Under the pieces are notes generated by a model, which saw only the letters and a program-made list of their open reading frames with translations, was not told the DNA's origin and ran no database searches. The position numbers and the translations under genes are program-made. From Dechloromonas sp. ZY10 (GTDB taxonomy: Bacteria > Pseudomonadota > Gammaproteobacteria > Burkholderiales > Rhodocyclaceae), in assembly GCF_041378895.1 (NCBI RefSeq), contig NZ_CP144212.1:3333501-3397500 (forward strand): DNA of 64,000 bases, read 5' to 3'. Every line of letters starts with the position of its first letter. Within the stretch, counting starts at the first letter, position 1. Below, in pieces: positions 1 to 8,142 of the stretch.

Positions 1-399
1 GGCGATATCGACCAGCGGCTTGACCGAGGACAGCGGCAGCGCACCGTCGAAACACTTTTCCTTGATCGCCGGGCGGTAGTAGCTGGCGTGCGGCAGGCTG
101 AGATCGGCAGCGAGCACCAGGCCGCTGACGTGACCCAAGGCATCGGCCGCCGTCACGCGGGCGGCAGCCTGGCCGATGACCAGACCGACGGTAGCGGCGA
201 CTTCGACCGAATGGGCACCCTGCGGCAGGTTGACCGTCGAACCACATCCAACACGGGTGTTGGCCGGCTTGATGTAGAGCACCGGGGCCTTCGGGGCACC
301 CTTGTACGGGGCCTCCTCGAGCGAACCGATTTTTTGCACGGAGACGGCATCGTTGAGGATGACGCCGTAGGCCGTGCCGCGAACGTGTTGCTTGATCAT
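1..399 (-). CDS. hpaG: HpaG-type decarboxylase/isomerase (homoprotocatechuate pathway), 3' end outside the window
   Basis: The first 133 codons are visible, read leftward from an ATG at 399. The protein belongs to the fumarylacetoacetate hydrolase family. The segments VLYIKPANT, the following VGCG and the later SYYRPAIKEKCFDG match the N-terminal half of HpaG, which acts late in homoprotocatechuate meta-cleavage as 5-carboxymethyl-2-oxo-hex-3-ene-1,7-dioate decarboxylase / 2-hydroxyhepta-2,4-diene-1,7-dioate isomerase. The start lies 15 bp after the dctM stop, so it should be cotranscribed with the TRAP transporter. Whether it is the single-domain G1 half or a fused G1-G2 protein cannot be seen. 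The HpaA- and HpaR-like regulators at 14.6-16.2 kb support the pathway assignment. Confidence 0.82.
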   Translation of the reverse strand, partial: MIKQHVRGTAYGVILNDAVSVQKIGSLEEAPYKGAPKAPVLYIKPANTRVGCGSTVNLPQGAHSVEVAATVGLVIGQAAARVTAADALGHVSGLVLAADLSLPHASYYRPAIKEKCFDGALPLSSVKPLVDIA

Positions 400-414
400 G
401 GATTCAGACTCCGC

Positions 415-1743
415 TCAGCCGAGGAAATGCACCAGGCCGAGGCACAGGGTGGGGAAGAAGACCAGCGCGATGATGCGGATGAAGTCGGAGGCGAGGAAAG
501 GCATCACGCCCAGCGCGGTTTCCTTCATCGGGACATCCTTGGCGATCTTGTTGATGACGTAGAGGTTCATGCCGACCGGCGGATGGACCAGACCGATTTC
601 GACCACCATCAGCGCCAGGATGCCGAACCAGATCGACTTGTCCTCGACGCTCATGCCGAAAAAGTCCAGCCCCATGACCATCGGATAGAAGATGGGAATG
701 GTCAAGAGGATCATCGCCAGCGAATCCATCACGCAGCCGAGCAGGATGTAAATGAGCAGGATCGCGAACAGCACGACCAGCGCCGGCAGACCGCTGTTCT
801 GCACCCACAGCGCCAGCTCGGTCGGCATTTGCGACAGGGCCAGGCTGGAGTTGAGCAGATCGGCGCCGATCAGGACCATGAAGATCATCCCGGTGGCGTG
901 GGCGGTGCCATAGACGCTCTGCAGGAAATCCTTGGTGCGCATGCCGCCGGAGACCGCCGCGATGATGCCGCAGGCGGCCGCGCCGATGGATGCGGCTTCG
1001 GTCGGGTTGGCCCAGCCACCGTAGATGCCGACGATGACGACGAGGAAGACGCAGAGCACCGGAATGATGTTGATCTGGGCTTTGATCATTTCGGCGAAGG
1101 GCACCTTCTCGCCGGCCGGACCGGCCGCCGGGTCGCGGCGGACGATGATCGCGATCACCAGCAGGTAACCGAGAGCGGCAACGATACCGGGCACAACGGC
1201 CGCGACGAACAGCTTGCCGATCGACTCCTGGGTCAGCACCGCGTAGATGACCAGCGGCACGGAGGGCGGGATCAGGATGCCCAAGGTGCCCGAGGCAGCC
1301 AGCGTGGCCGTGGACAGCTTGCCGGAATAGCCGTGCGACTTCAGTTCCGGCAGCGCCACCTGCCCCATGGTCGCGGCGGTGGCCAGCGAGGAACCGCAGA
1401 TCGCGCCGAAGGCCGCACAGGCTGCCGTCGAGGCCATCGCCAGACCGCCGCGCCAGTGGCCGATCAGCGTGCCGGCGGCACGGAACAGCGCCTTGGACAA
1501 GCCGCCGTGGGTCGCAAACTGGCCCATGAGAATAAACAGCGGGATCACCGCCAGGTCATAGTTGGAAACCCGGGCATAGACCAGGTTGTTCAGGGTGTAC
1601 ATCAGGGCCGAGGTTTCACCCTGATTCATGACGAGATAGATGCCGGCGCCGGTGATGAACATCGCCATCGTGATGTGCACCCGCACGGCGAGCATGGCCA
1701 GCAGACAGCCAAAGCCGATCAGGCCGATGGTGGTACCGCTCAT
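415..1743 (-). CDS. dctM: TRAP transporter large permease (DctM family)
   Basis: This 442-residue, very hydrophobic protein has about a dozen predicted membrane segments and features of the DctM family, such as GQVALPELKSHGYS and the glycine/proline-rich ILIPPSVPLVIY. It is the ion-coupled translocation subunit of a tripartite ATP-independent periplasmic transporter in the inner membrane. The start overlaps the dctQ stop by 4 bp (ATGA), which indicates translational coupling. The linkage to hpaG and to an aromatic hydroxylase suggests an aromatic acid such as a hydroxyphenylacetate as substrate; that is inference from context. Confidence 0.92.
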   Translation of the reverse strand: MSGTTIGLIGFGCLLAMLAVRVHITMAMFITGAGIYLVMNQGETSALMYTLNNLVYARVSNYDLAVIPLFILMGQFATHGGLSKALFRAAGTLIGHWRGGLAMASTAACAAFGAICGSSLATAATMGQVALPELKSHGYSGKLSTATLAASGTLGILIPPSVPLVIYAVLTQESIGKLFVAAVVPGIVAALGYLLVIAIIVRRDPAAGPAGEKVPFAEMIKAQINIIPVLCVFLVVIVGIYGGWANPTEAASIGAAACGIIAAVSGGMRTKDFLQSVYGTAHATGMIFMVLIGADLLNSSLALSQMPTELALWVQNSGLPALVVLFAILLIYILLGCVMDSLAMILLTIPIFYPMVMGLDFFGMSVEDKSIWFGILALMVVEIGLVHPPVGMNLYVINKIAKDVPMKETALGVMPFLASDFIRIIALVFFPTLCLGLVHFLG

Positions 1744-2282
1744 TTGTGGGCTCCCGGAAGTTTCTTGGTGGGATGGAAGGAGGCGTAGGCGCGGTAGAAG
1801 GCACAGACGGCCATCAGCACGATGCCCGGCACCAGCAGCGCGGTCGGAATCCAGAGCGGCAGCGAGACCAGGGTCGTGACCTCTTGCGATTCATAGGTGG
1901 AAATCGCCGACAAGACGGTACGCCAGGCGAGCAGCACCGACACCCCGCCGAGCAGCAGCTCGGCGATGCCGTCGATCGGGCGCTTCAGGGAATCACGCAT
2001 GTTCTCGGTGAAAAAATCGACCTTGATGTGTTCGCCGAGCAGCGTGCAGTACGGCAGGAAAGCCGTCGCCGCCACCGCCGTCCCGGCCTGCATCAGTTCG
2101 ATATCGCCGTTGACCGAGCCAAAACCCAGCTTGCGGCCGATGATCGACACCAGCGACATGATGATCAGCGCGATGAACAGCACGCCCCCGGACACTGCCA
2201 TCGCCTTGCCGGCCATGATCAGGTAATGCTCGACCCGGTCGTGTTCGACCAAGTCGTGCGGCATTCCCATCGGATCCTGCAT
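1740..2282 (-). CDS. dctQ: TRAP transporter small permease (DctQ family)
   Basis: A 180-residue membrane protein with four hydrophobic segments at about residues 22-46, 65-85, 105-125 and 145-168. This is the DctQ layout, and it carries the family-typical GEHIKVDFF stretch. It bridges the periplasmic binding protein and the large permease. It follows dctP after a 27-bp gap and is coupled to dctM by a 4-bp overlap. Confidence 0.9.
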   Translation of the reverse strand: MQDPMGMPHDLVEHDRVEHYLIMAGKAMAVSGGVLFIALIIMSLVSIIGRKLGFGSVNGDIELMQAGTAVAATAFLPYCTLLGEHIKVDFFTENMRDSLKRPIDGIAELLLGGVSVLLAWRTVLSAISTYESQEVTTLVSLPLWIPTALLVPGIVLMAVCAFYRAYASFHPTKKLPGAHK

Positions 2283-2309
2283 GATTAACCCCTTGCGACC
2301 GTGTTCAAT

Positions 2310-3338
2310 TTACTTGGCGACCGTGCCGGTCAGTTCGCGGGCAGCGGCAATCAGCTTCTTGCCATCCAGACCCTTTTCACCGACCTGCTTGGCCCACTCT
2401 TCCTCAACCGTTGCCGTGGCACGCTTCATGGCTTCGACCTGAACGCCGCTGAAGGTGGTGATCTTGTTGCCCTGGGCGGCAATCCGCTTCTTGGTATCAG
2501 CGGCGACCTCGTCGAACATCGCACCGAACTTGCCGACCATGACTTCACCGGTGGTCTTGTCGACGATGGCCTTGAGATCGGCCGGCAGGCCGTCGTACTT
2601 CTGCTTGTTCATCAGCACGGTAAGCACGGTCGCAGTTGGATAGGCAACGCCTTCGGCCGGCTGAGCATGGAACTTGGTGACTTCGGAGAGCTTGGTCGGG
2701 TAGACCAGTTCCCAGGCGCCGAGCGAACCGTCGACCACGCCCTTGGCAATGGCTTCGGTGACCTGGGCCGGCGGCATCGCCACTGGCTGGCCACCGAGCG
2801 CAGCCAAGGTCTTGGCACCAACGCGGGTCGAAGTACGCAGCTTGAGACCAGAGAAGCCGGTCAAGCCTGCCACTTCCTTCTTCGAGGTATGCACCGCCTG
2901 GCCGCCATCGGTGTGGAAGGCCAGCACCTTGTAGGCGGCAAATTCCTGCTGCGCGTGCTGCTGGTAGAACTTCCACAGCGCCTTGGAACTGGAAGTCGCA
3001 TCCTTGACCATGAACGGCAGCTCGAAGGCTTCGATCGCCGGGAAACGACCGGCAGAGTAACCCGGGCCAGTCCACACCACGTCGGCAACGCCGTTCTTCA
3101 CCTGGTCGACCAGTTGGGCCGGCGTGCCGCCCAACTGCATGGCCGGGTAGAACTGGCACTTGATGCGGCCGGCCGAAGCCTTGCCCATTTCGTCGCACCA
3201 GGGCTGCAGCACCTTCTGCTGCGTCGGCGCGGCCGACGGCAGGAAGTGCGCGATCTTGAAGGTCACTTCCTGCGCCTGCGCGGACAAGGAAACGGATGCG
3301 GTGACGGCCCCCAGGGCCAGCAGCTTGCGGTAGTTCAT
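2310..3338 (-). CDS. dctP: TRAP transporter periplasmic solute-binding protein (DctP family)
   Basis: The chosen start (MNYRKLL) has a strong GAGGAGA ribosome-binding site and opens a signal peptide of about 22 residues ending SAQA. The mature protein has DctP features: TFKIAHFLP at the N-terminus, a QLGGTP segment and LKLRTS, which in characterised DctP proteins contains the arginine that binds the substrate carboxylate. It captures an organic acid in the periplasm for the DctQM permease. It is first in the unit dctP-dctQ-dctM-hpaG and has its own promoter with two copies of the putative HpaR-type operator. The substrate is not determined by sequence; an aromatic acid feeding HpaG is the best guess. 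Confidence 0.9.
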   Translation of the reverse strand: MNYRKLLALGAVTASVSLSAQAQEVTFKIAHFLPSAAPTQQKVLQPWCDEMGKASAGRIKCQFYPAMQLGGTPAQLVDQVKNGVADVVWTGPGYSAGRFPAIEAFELPFMVKDATSSSKALWKFYQQHAQQEFAAYKVLAFHTDGGQAVHTSKKEVAGLTGFSGLKLRTSTRVGAKTLAALGGQPVAMPPAQVTEAIAKGVVDGSLGAWELVYPTKLSEVTKFHAQPAEGVAYPTATVLTVLMNKQKYDGLPADLKAIVDKTTGEVMVGKFGAMFDEVAADTKKRIAAQGNKITTFSGVQVEAMKRATATVEEEWAKQVGEKGLDGKKLIAAARELTGTVAK

Positions 3339-3379
3339 GGGAATCTCCTCTTTTGCGGGACCGGACATCGCGCCGGTTG

Positions 3380-3417
3380 TTAATATGTTAGCAATTAAAT
3401 CGCTACGATGTTAGTAA
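3380..3417 (-). promoter_or_regulatory. Two tandem candidate HpaR-type operators at the dctP promoter
   Basis: Read on the plus strand, TTAATATGTTAGCAA occupies 3380-3394, and a weaker copy sharing ATGTTAG and the final AA occupies 3403-3417. The copies are offset by 23 bp, close to two helical turns. The strong copy differs at two of fifteen positions from the sites upstream of dmpK. A MarR-family repressor bound here would block RNA polymerase. Binding is inferred from motif recurrence only. Confidence 0.5.
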
Positions 3418-3422
3418 GTCAA
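3394..3422 (-). promoter_or_regulatory. Sigma-70-type promoter of the dctPQM-hpaG unit
   Basis: On the minus strand TTGACT (3422-3417) is followed after exactly 17 bp by TTTAAT (3399-3394). The -10 lies about 55 bp before the dctP start. One copy of the candidate operator lies in the spacer and another covers the region just downstream of the -10. Confidence 0.6.
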
Positions 3423-3456
3423 CGACAAAAACGCTTTTTTACAATTTCCGGAGGTT

Positions 3457-3483
3457 GACCGTGACCGCTTCCCGGTCACGGTC
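3457..3483. promoter_or_regulatory. Intercistronic hairpin between dmpP and the dctP promoter
   Basis: An 11-bp perfect inverted repeat (GACCGTGACCG with CGGTCACGGTC) encloses a 5-base loop. It lies just beyond the dmpP stop. No T-run follows directly, so it may protect the 3' end of the dmp mRNA or be a weak terminator. It contains a GTTGACCGTGA member of the dispersed palindrome family. Confidence 0.45.
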
Positions 3484-3491
3484 GCGGTGGC

Positions 3492-4547
3492 TCAAACCCG
3501 CTTGAACAGCGGGCTGCGCACCTGCTGTGCGTCGGCCGCCGAGAAGAATTTCTCGGTATAGATGTCGCGCTCGAACAGGCGGCCCTGCATCAGCGTGGTG
3601 ATGCAGGCTTCGATCATGATCGGGGGGCCGCAAAGATAGGCTTTCTGACCACGGAAATCGTTGTCGAAATGGGCCTTGGCCGCTTCATGGACGAAGCCCC
3701 GGAAACCGCTCCAGCCGCTGTCGGCCGGTTCATCGTTCAGGGCCGGGACATAGGTGAAGTGCGGGTACTTGGCGGCCAGATCGAGGAATTCCTGGTGGTA
3801 ATAGAGTTCGCCCTGATTGCGCGCGCCGTACACCAGCGTGATCGGCAGGGTGCTACCCTCTTCCAGCAGGTCGAGGATCATCGAGCGCGGGCTGGACAGA
3901 CCGGAACCGCCGGCCATGAACAGGGACGGCACATTGGCCGATTTATGCACGAAGAAACGGCCATACGGACCGGACACGGTGACCGCGTCGCCGACCTTGA
4001 GCTCGTTGTGAATCCAGGTCGTGCCGGCACCGCCGGGCACGATGCGGATGTTCAGTTCGATCTCGTCGCCGGTCGACGGGGCGTTGGCGAGCGAAAAGGC
4101 GCGGTGGCCGAGGTCATTCGGCAGGTTGAAATTGACGTACTGGCCGGCCTGGAAATCGAGGGCTTCGTCCAGCTTGAGCCAGATCCCCTTGATGGTCGGC
4201 GTCAGGTCTTCGATCCGGCTGACCACGCCGGGGAAATCGCGGACTGGAATGTCGCGGGCGTCTTCGTCGATCTCCATTTCGACTTCGATCACCGCATCCG
4301 ATTCCAGCGTGGCGCAGCAGGCCAGGGCCTTGCCCTCTTCCCGCTCGTAATCCATCAGCGCGAAGCTTGATGCGTTCTGGTGGTCGACCTCGCCGTCGGT
4401 GATGCACACCTTGCAGGTGGCGCAATAGCCCTGGCCGCAAGCGTGCGGCAGGTAGATGCCGGCGCGCAGCGCGGCGTCGAGCAGGGTCTGGCCATCCTCG
4501 ACTTCGATGGTCCGGCCGAGGGGTTCAATGGTCAGTTCGTAGCTCAT
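3492..4547 (-). CDS. dmpP: Phenol hydroxylase reductase component (DmpP-like)
   Basis: The protein has 351 residues, the usual length for DmpP. An N-terminal plant-type [2Fe-2S] domain has cysteines at about 37, 42, 45 and 77. It is followed by a ferredoxin-reductase FAD domain (RAFSLAN) and an NAD-binding domain (GGSGLSSPRSM, then CGPPIMIEA near the C-terminus). It passes electrons from NADH through FAD and the iron-sulfur cluster to the di-iron oxygenase DmpLNO. A GGAGAG ribosome-binding site precedes the ATG. It is the last gene of the complete dmpKLMNOP operon. Confidence 0.95.
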   Translation of the reverse strand: MSYELTIEPLGRTIEVEDGQTLLDAALRAGIYLPHACGQGYCATCKVCITDGEVDHQNASSFALMDYEREEGKALACCATLESDAVIEVEMEIDEDARDIPVRDFPGVVSRIEDLTPTIKGIWLKLDEALDFQAGQYVNFNLPNDLGHRAFSLANAPSTGDEIELNIRIVPGGAGTTWIHNELKVGDAVTVSGPYGRFFVHKSANVPSLFMAGGSGLSSPRSMILDLLEEGSTLPITLVYGARNQGELYYHQEFLDLAAKYPHFTYVPALNDEPADSGWSGFRGFVHEAAKAHFDNDFRGQKAYLCGPPIMIEACITTLMQGRLFERDIYTEKFFSAADAQQVRSPLFKRV

Positions 4548-4614
4548 GACAGTCTCTCCGCTGGGAAATCCGGGCTACCGGACGGGGCTACCGTCCGGCG
4601 CACCGTGTGCGTTT

Positions 4615-4974
4615 TTAGTAGCCGGTACCGGCAATGCCATCCAGGCCCGGGGTGCGGAAACGGATCAGGTCCTTGTGACCGATACCGTTCTCGGCCAGGC
4701 TCTTGTCGCGATCCGGCGTGAAGCTGTTCTTGCCGTTCTGCCAGAGGGCCTTATCCCAGTCGATCTGCGCCCAGTCCGGGTGATAGCTGAAGCACTCGGC
4801 CATCTGCGCGATGATCGTCGAGAACGGCGTATCCGGCGTCAGGGCGACGACGAAGGGGCGGGAGAACATGCGGTGACGTTCCCAGTTGATGTACACCAGC
4901 TGGCGGCCCTTGTAGTTCTCCAGGGCGTCGCGGGACTTGAATTCATACGGCGCCAGGGTTTTCAGCATCGTCAT
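4615..4974 (-). CDS. dmpO: Phenol hydroxylase gamma subunit (DmpO-like)
   Basis: A 119-residue protein that begins MTMLKTLAPYEF and matches DmpO in size and operon position. It is the small subunit of the (alpha-beta-gamma)2 hydroxylase. The start was chosen for the GGAGAA ribosome-binding site, the 10-bp gap to dmpN and the normal family length; a longer open frame upstream would run into dmpN. Conserved segments include YINWERHRMFSRPF and CFSYHPDW. Confidence 0.93.
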   Translation of the reverse strand: MTMLKTLAPYEFKSRDALENYKGRQLVYINWERHRMFSRPFVVALTPDTPFSTIIAQMAECFSYHPDWAQIDWDKALWQNGKNSFTPDRDKSLAENGIGHKDLIRFRTPGLDGIAGTGY

Positions 4975-4984
4975 GGCGTTCTCC

Positions 4985-6529
4985 TCAGTTCTTGGTAGCC
5001 TGTTCGCGCCAGGCAGCGAAATTCTTCTGATCCTCGGAACCGTTGAAGTCGCCGAGGGCCCGCTTGTCGAGCTTCCAGTAGTCGAGAATCTGCTTGCCGG
5101 GCTGGAAGTCCGGAGCATTGACATCGACGCCTTCCGGCTCGCAATTGCCCTGCAGGACCTGATGCGAGGAGATGAAGGTCTGGATGTACTTTTCCGGCTC
5201 GTGCTCGAAGATTTCCTGGCAGTGATCCGAACAGAAGTGGAACTTCTCGCCCTGATAGGTCGTCTCGCGGAAGCACATTTCCATCGGGTCGCCCGGCTCG
5301 TTGAACTTGATGGTGCTGACGCAGACCTGGCAGTTCATCGGGGCCGTCTGGTTGTTGAAGCGGTTGCCGGCCTTTTCCTGGGCGTCGAAGAATTCGAGCA
5401 CCGGACGGTAGTACTGGTCGAAGGTGTTGGGATACTTCTCGGACAGCCAGTCCATTTCCTCCGGCGTCGGAATCCAGGTGTGGAACGGCGTGGCCTGCGG
5501 CTTCATGTAGAAACCGATCCACGACTGGTGCGAGACGTGTTCCTTTTCCTCGATGGTCTGGCTGAAGCACTTCGGGATGGTGATGCCGTAGCGGGCGAGG
5601 TCCTTGAACAGGGCGCCGCCGTTTTCCTCGACGTACATTTCCCAGGCTTCCTTGAAGCTCATGATGCGCTTGGGCAGCATGTAATCCATCATCATGCCGA
5701 CGGACGCCAGCTTGCGCGTGCCGCGCCAGGTCCATTTGTCGATCCAGCGCTGGACGATGGGCAGGTTGTCCGGGTCCTGTTCGAGCATGAACTTGATGCA
5801 TTCCAGGCCGAGCGTCATGTGACGCGCTTCGTCGGATTGGGCCGAGAAGCCGACGGTCATCGCCGCCATGTCGCCGTTGTAGGCAGCGCCGGAAATGAAC
5901 GGCACGAACAGGATGTTGGTCAGCACGTATTCGAAGGCGAAGCCGATGGCGACCATGAACTCGAACGGGCCGGCGGTAATCGCGTCGTCGAAGAAGGACT
6001 TGCCGTCCGACAGGTACCACATGCGGGATTGCTGATGGGCGAACTCGTCCATCCCGTTGTAGTACTTGTTGTAGTTCGAGATCGAGTGGATCTGCGTCTG
6101 GAAGTGACGGTACTCGTCGACCGCCTGCATCTGGCAGGCGACGCGCGGGCCGGCACCCTGCATGTGGCGGCCCATCATCGAGAAGCCGCGCGCGGCCATC
6201 AGCTCCAGCGGCGGGGTCGAGCCGAGGAAGAGCTTCAAGACGTTGATGTAGCGGGCGTCGGTGACCGACAGATGGCCGTTGTTCTGGTTGAAGCCGTCGA
6301 GAATCGCGTACAGCTTGCGCTCCTTTTCCGACTGGTATTTCCAGTAGGCGTCCATGGTCAGGCGGAAGGGGTCTTCCCACTTGTCCCAGTCGTGAATCTT
6401 GATGCCTTCGTACGCGGTCTGCGGGAAGACCTTGTCCATCGGCTGGTAGCTGGTTTCCCACGCGAGGTCGCGGGTCATCAGCGTGTAGCGCTCCTTGAGG
6501 CCGAGCTTCTTGGCAACTTTCATATCCAT
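4985..6529 (-). CDS. dmpN: Phenol hydroxylase alpha subunit, di-iron oxygenase (DmpN-like)
   Basis: This 514-residue protein carries the carboxylate-bridged di-iron centre of a bacterial multicomponent monooxygenase. All six ligands can be placed: Glu109 (PPLE), Glu139 and His142 (DEYRH), Glu200 (FAFE), Glu234 and His237 (DEARH). The spacing matches phenol and toluene monooxygenase alpha subunits. A C-terminal metal-binding segment with CQVC and later CSDHC agrees with the YHS-like domain of DmpN. It hydroxylates an aromatic ring using O2. By homology the product is called phenol 2-monooxygenase, but its place in an hpa-type locus leaves room for a hydroxyphenylacetate-type substrate. Nothing suggests inactivation. 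Confidence 0.96.
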   Translation of the reverse strand: MDMKVAKKLGLKERYTLMTRDLAWETSYQPMDKVFPQTAYEGIKIHDWDKWEDPFRLTMDAYWKYQSEKERKLYAILDGFNQNNGHLSVTDARYINVLKLFLGSTPPLELMAARGFSMMGRHMQGAGPRVACQMQAVDEYRHFQTQIHSISNYNKYYNGMDEFAHQQSRMWYLSDGKSFFDDAITAGPFEFMVAIGFAFEYVLTNILFVPFISGAAYNGDMAAMTVGFSAQSDEARHMTLGLECIKFMLEQDPDNLPIVQRWIDKWTWRGTRKLASVGMMMDYMLPKRIMSFKEAWEMYVEENGGALFKDLARYGITIPKCFSQTIEEKEHVSHQSWIGFYMKPQATPFHTWIPTPEEMDWLSEKYPNTFDQYYRPVLEFFDAQEKAGNRFNNQTAPMNCQVCVSTIKFNEPGDPMEMCFRETTYQGEKFHFCSDHCQEIFEHEPEKYIQTFISSHQVLQGNCEPEGVDVNAPDFQPGKQILDYWKLDKRALGDFNGSEDQKNFAAWREQATKN

Positions 6530-6554
6530 GGTGTTCTCTCCTTGGCTGCCGGAA

Positions 6555-6824
6555 TCAGGAATTCCAGCTCAGGGTGAATTCGTCGTCGGTCTCGTCGAGA
6601 TGGCCGGAGATAGTGATCAGGTGCAGTTGCAGTTCCTGCAGATCGAATTCACGGCCCATCTTTTCCTCGACGGTTTCGCGCTTGATGACCAGGCGGTTCG
6701 GCACGTCGATCTTCACCATCGACGGCTGGTCATCGACCATGGCATTCGGGTTGTCCTCGAGGATGGCCTCGACGATACAGCGGGAGTCGTCGTTCTTCTG
6801 AAAGGCGATGAAGGCGTTAGACAT
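6555..6824 (-). CDS. dmpM: Phenol hydroxylase effector/coupling protein (DmpM-like)
   Basis: An 89-residue protein, the standard size of the cofactor-free regulatory component that docks on the hydroxylase and is needed for efficient turnover. It starts MSNAFIAFQKND and contains the family-typical RLVIKRETVEEKMGREFDLQ region. An AAGGAAG ribosome-binding site supports the ATG at 6824, which is 10 bp after dmpL ends. Confidence 0.94.
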   Translation of the reverse strand: MSNAFIAFQKNDDSRCIVEAILEDNPNAMVDDQPSMVKIDVPNRLVIKRETVEEKMGREFDLQELQLHLITISGHLDETDDEFTLSWNS

Positions 6825-6834
6825 GGGGCTTCCT

Positions 6835-7827
6835 TTACAGGGCGATGCCGGCCTTGGCGGCGCGGGCATTCAGGTTCAGGACGAGTTCTTCGAGAATCGC
6901 GTCGGCTTCGTCGCCGAAGGCCAGCTGGGCAACCGGCTTGAGGGCGGCCAGGGCACGCTCGCGCCAGGCCTTGATCCAGGTGGCGAGCTGCGCCTTGTTC
7001 TCGGGATTGTCGGCAGCGCAGGCCTTGAGAACGGCGTCGAGCCATTTGGTGGTTTCGCCGAACCATTCGCGCTGGAAGCGGGTCAGCATCGAGAAGACCG
7101 GACCGTGTGCGGCGTTCAGCTTTTCGTTGAAGCGTTCGTAGATCAGCGGATAGAGCAGGCCTTCAAGCGCGAAATCCTGGGCGATCAGGACTTCGAACCA
7201 GTCCTGGCCGACCATCACGTCTTCCATGTAGCGGCGCAGCTCCTGCCATTCGGCACCCTCCAGCCAGGCGGTCTTGGCCTCGGCCAGGGCATCGAGATCG
7301 TTGAAAGCGAGGCCGAGGCGGCTGACGTACTGGGCGACGCCCAACTGGTCCATCGAGGCGTAGCAAGCCGCCTGCGACATGGCGATGCCGTAGGCGTAGG
7401 AAGAGACATAGGCCTTGTTCAGGTTCGAGCCCCAGGCGACGTGACGCAGCGGCAGGAAGACCTTGAGCGCGAGCTCCTTGCCGGCCGCCGGATAGGCGGC
7501 CGCAAGGCCGAGGTCTTCGACCAGATCGAAATCACCTTCGGCGATTTCCTGCATCTTGCCGCGCGCCAGAGTCCAGGCGCCGTAGTAGTACTGGCGCGGG
7601 TCCTTCAGCGCGTACCAGTCCTTCATGGTAATCGCAGTGCGGCGGGTATCGAAGATGTCGCGTTCCGGTTCCCAGGTCGGGCGGTAGTGGTAGTTTTCCA
7701 CCGGCTGCAGGTCCATGGTCGCTTCCAGATAGCGCGAAGCCGGCTTGTCGGCGCCCATGCGGCGTGCCAGGTGACCAAAGGTCTGGCGCAGCGGCGTGAT
7801 GCTGACCGTCCGCAAATCAATTGCCAT
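6835..7827 (-). CDS. dmpL: Phenol hydroxylase beta subunit (DmpL-like)
   Basis: A 330-residue ferritin-fold beta subunit that pairs with DmpN but lacks the full set of iron ligands. The segments YRPTWEPERDIFD and YYYGAWTLARGKMQE are typical of the family. I placed the start at MAIDLRTVS because of the GAGGAGA ribosome-binding site just upstream; the longer frame would begin in the intercistronic spacer. Confidence 0.95.
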   Translation of the reverse strand: MAIDLRTVSITPLRQTFGHLARRMGADKPASRYLEATMDLQPVENYHYRPTWEPERDIFDTRRTAITMKDWYALKDPRQYYYGAWTLARGKMQEIAEGDFDLVEDLGLAAAYPAAGKELALKVFLPLRHVAWGSNLNKAYVSSYAYGIAMSQAACYASMDQLGVAQYVSRLGLAFNDLDALAEAKTAWLEGAEWQELRRYMEDVMVGQDWFEVLIAQDFALEGLLYPLIYERFNEKLNAAHGPVFSMLTRFQREWFGETTKWLDAVLKACAADNPENKAQLATWIKAWRERALAALKPVAQLAFGDEADAILEELVLNLNARAAKAGIAL

Positions 7828-7887
7828 GAGTGTCTCCTCGAAAAGAATGATGTGATGCGGTCGACCGCAACAAAAGGGCAAAAAGCC

Positions 7888-8142
7888 TTAGCGGAAGCGT
7901 TGGTGGGTCGCCTGGTGCATGCCCCATTGAAAGTCGGCGGCAGCGCCGTCAGCCTTGGGCATTTCACTCAGGAACTCGACCTGGTTGGCTGCGCAGAAGG
8001 CCTCGAAGGCCGCCTTTGGCATCACCAGTTCGGCGCAGACATCGGGATCGCCGACGGCAAATTCGAACTCGACCATCCCGTTAGGCAAGGTGCCCATGAC
8101 CCGTACGAACTTGCGGGTGATGTCGAAAGTAGCGGATGCCAT
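7888..8142 (-). CDS. dmpK: Phenol hydroxylase assembly protein (DmpK-like)
   Basis: An 84-residue protein that is first in the operon, as DmpK is in known phenol hydroxylase loci. DmpK is not needed for catalysis in vitro but helps form the active iron-loaded hydroxylase. Visible features are FVRVMGTLPNGMVEFEFAVG and a C-terminal QWGMHQATH. A GGAGAG ribosome-binding site precedes the ATG at 8142. The 60-bp spacer to dmpL contains a GCGGTCGACCGC palindrome at 7857-7868. Confidence 0.88.
   Translation of the reverse strand: MASATFDITRKFVRVMGTLPNGMVEFEFAVGDPDVCAELVMPKAAFEAFCAANQVEFLSEMPKADGAAADFQWGMHQATHQRFR

Noticed and set aside
88..3383. Long open frames on the plus strand opposite dctM, dctQ and dctP
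   Set aside because: They are shadows caused by high GC and codon bias; translations are rich in Asp, His, Arg and Gln with no domain pattern, while the minus-strand proteins are clear TRAP components.
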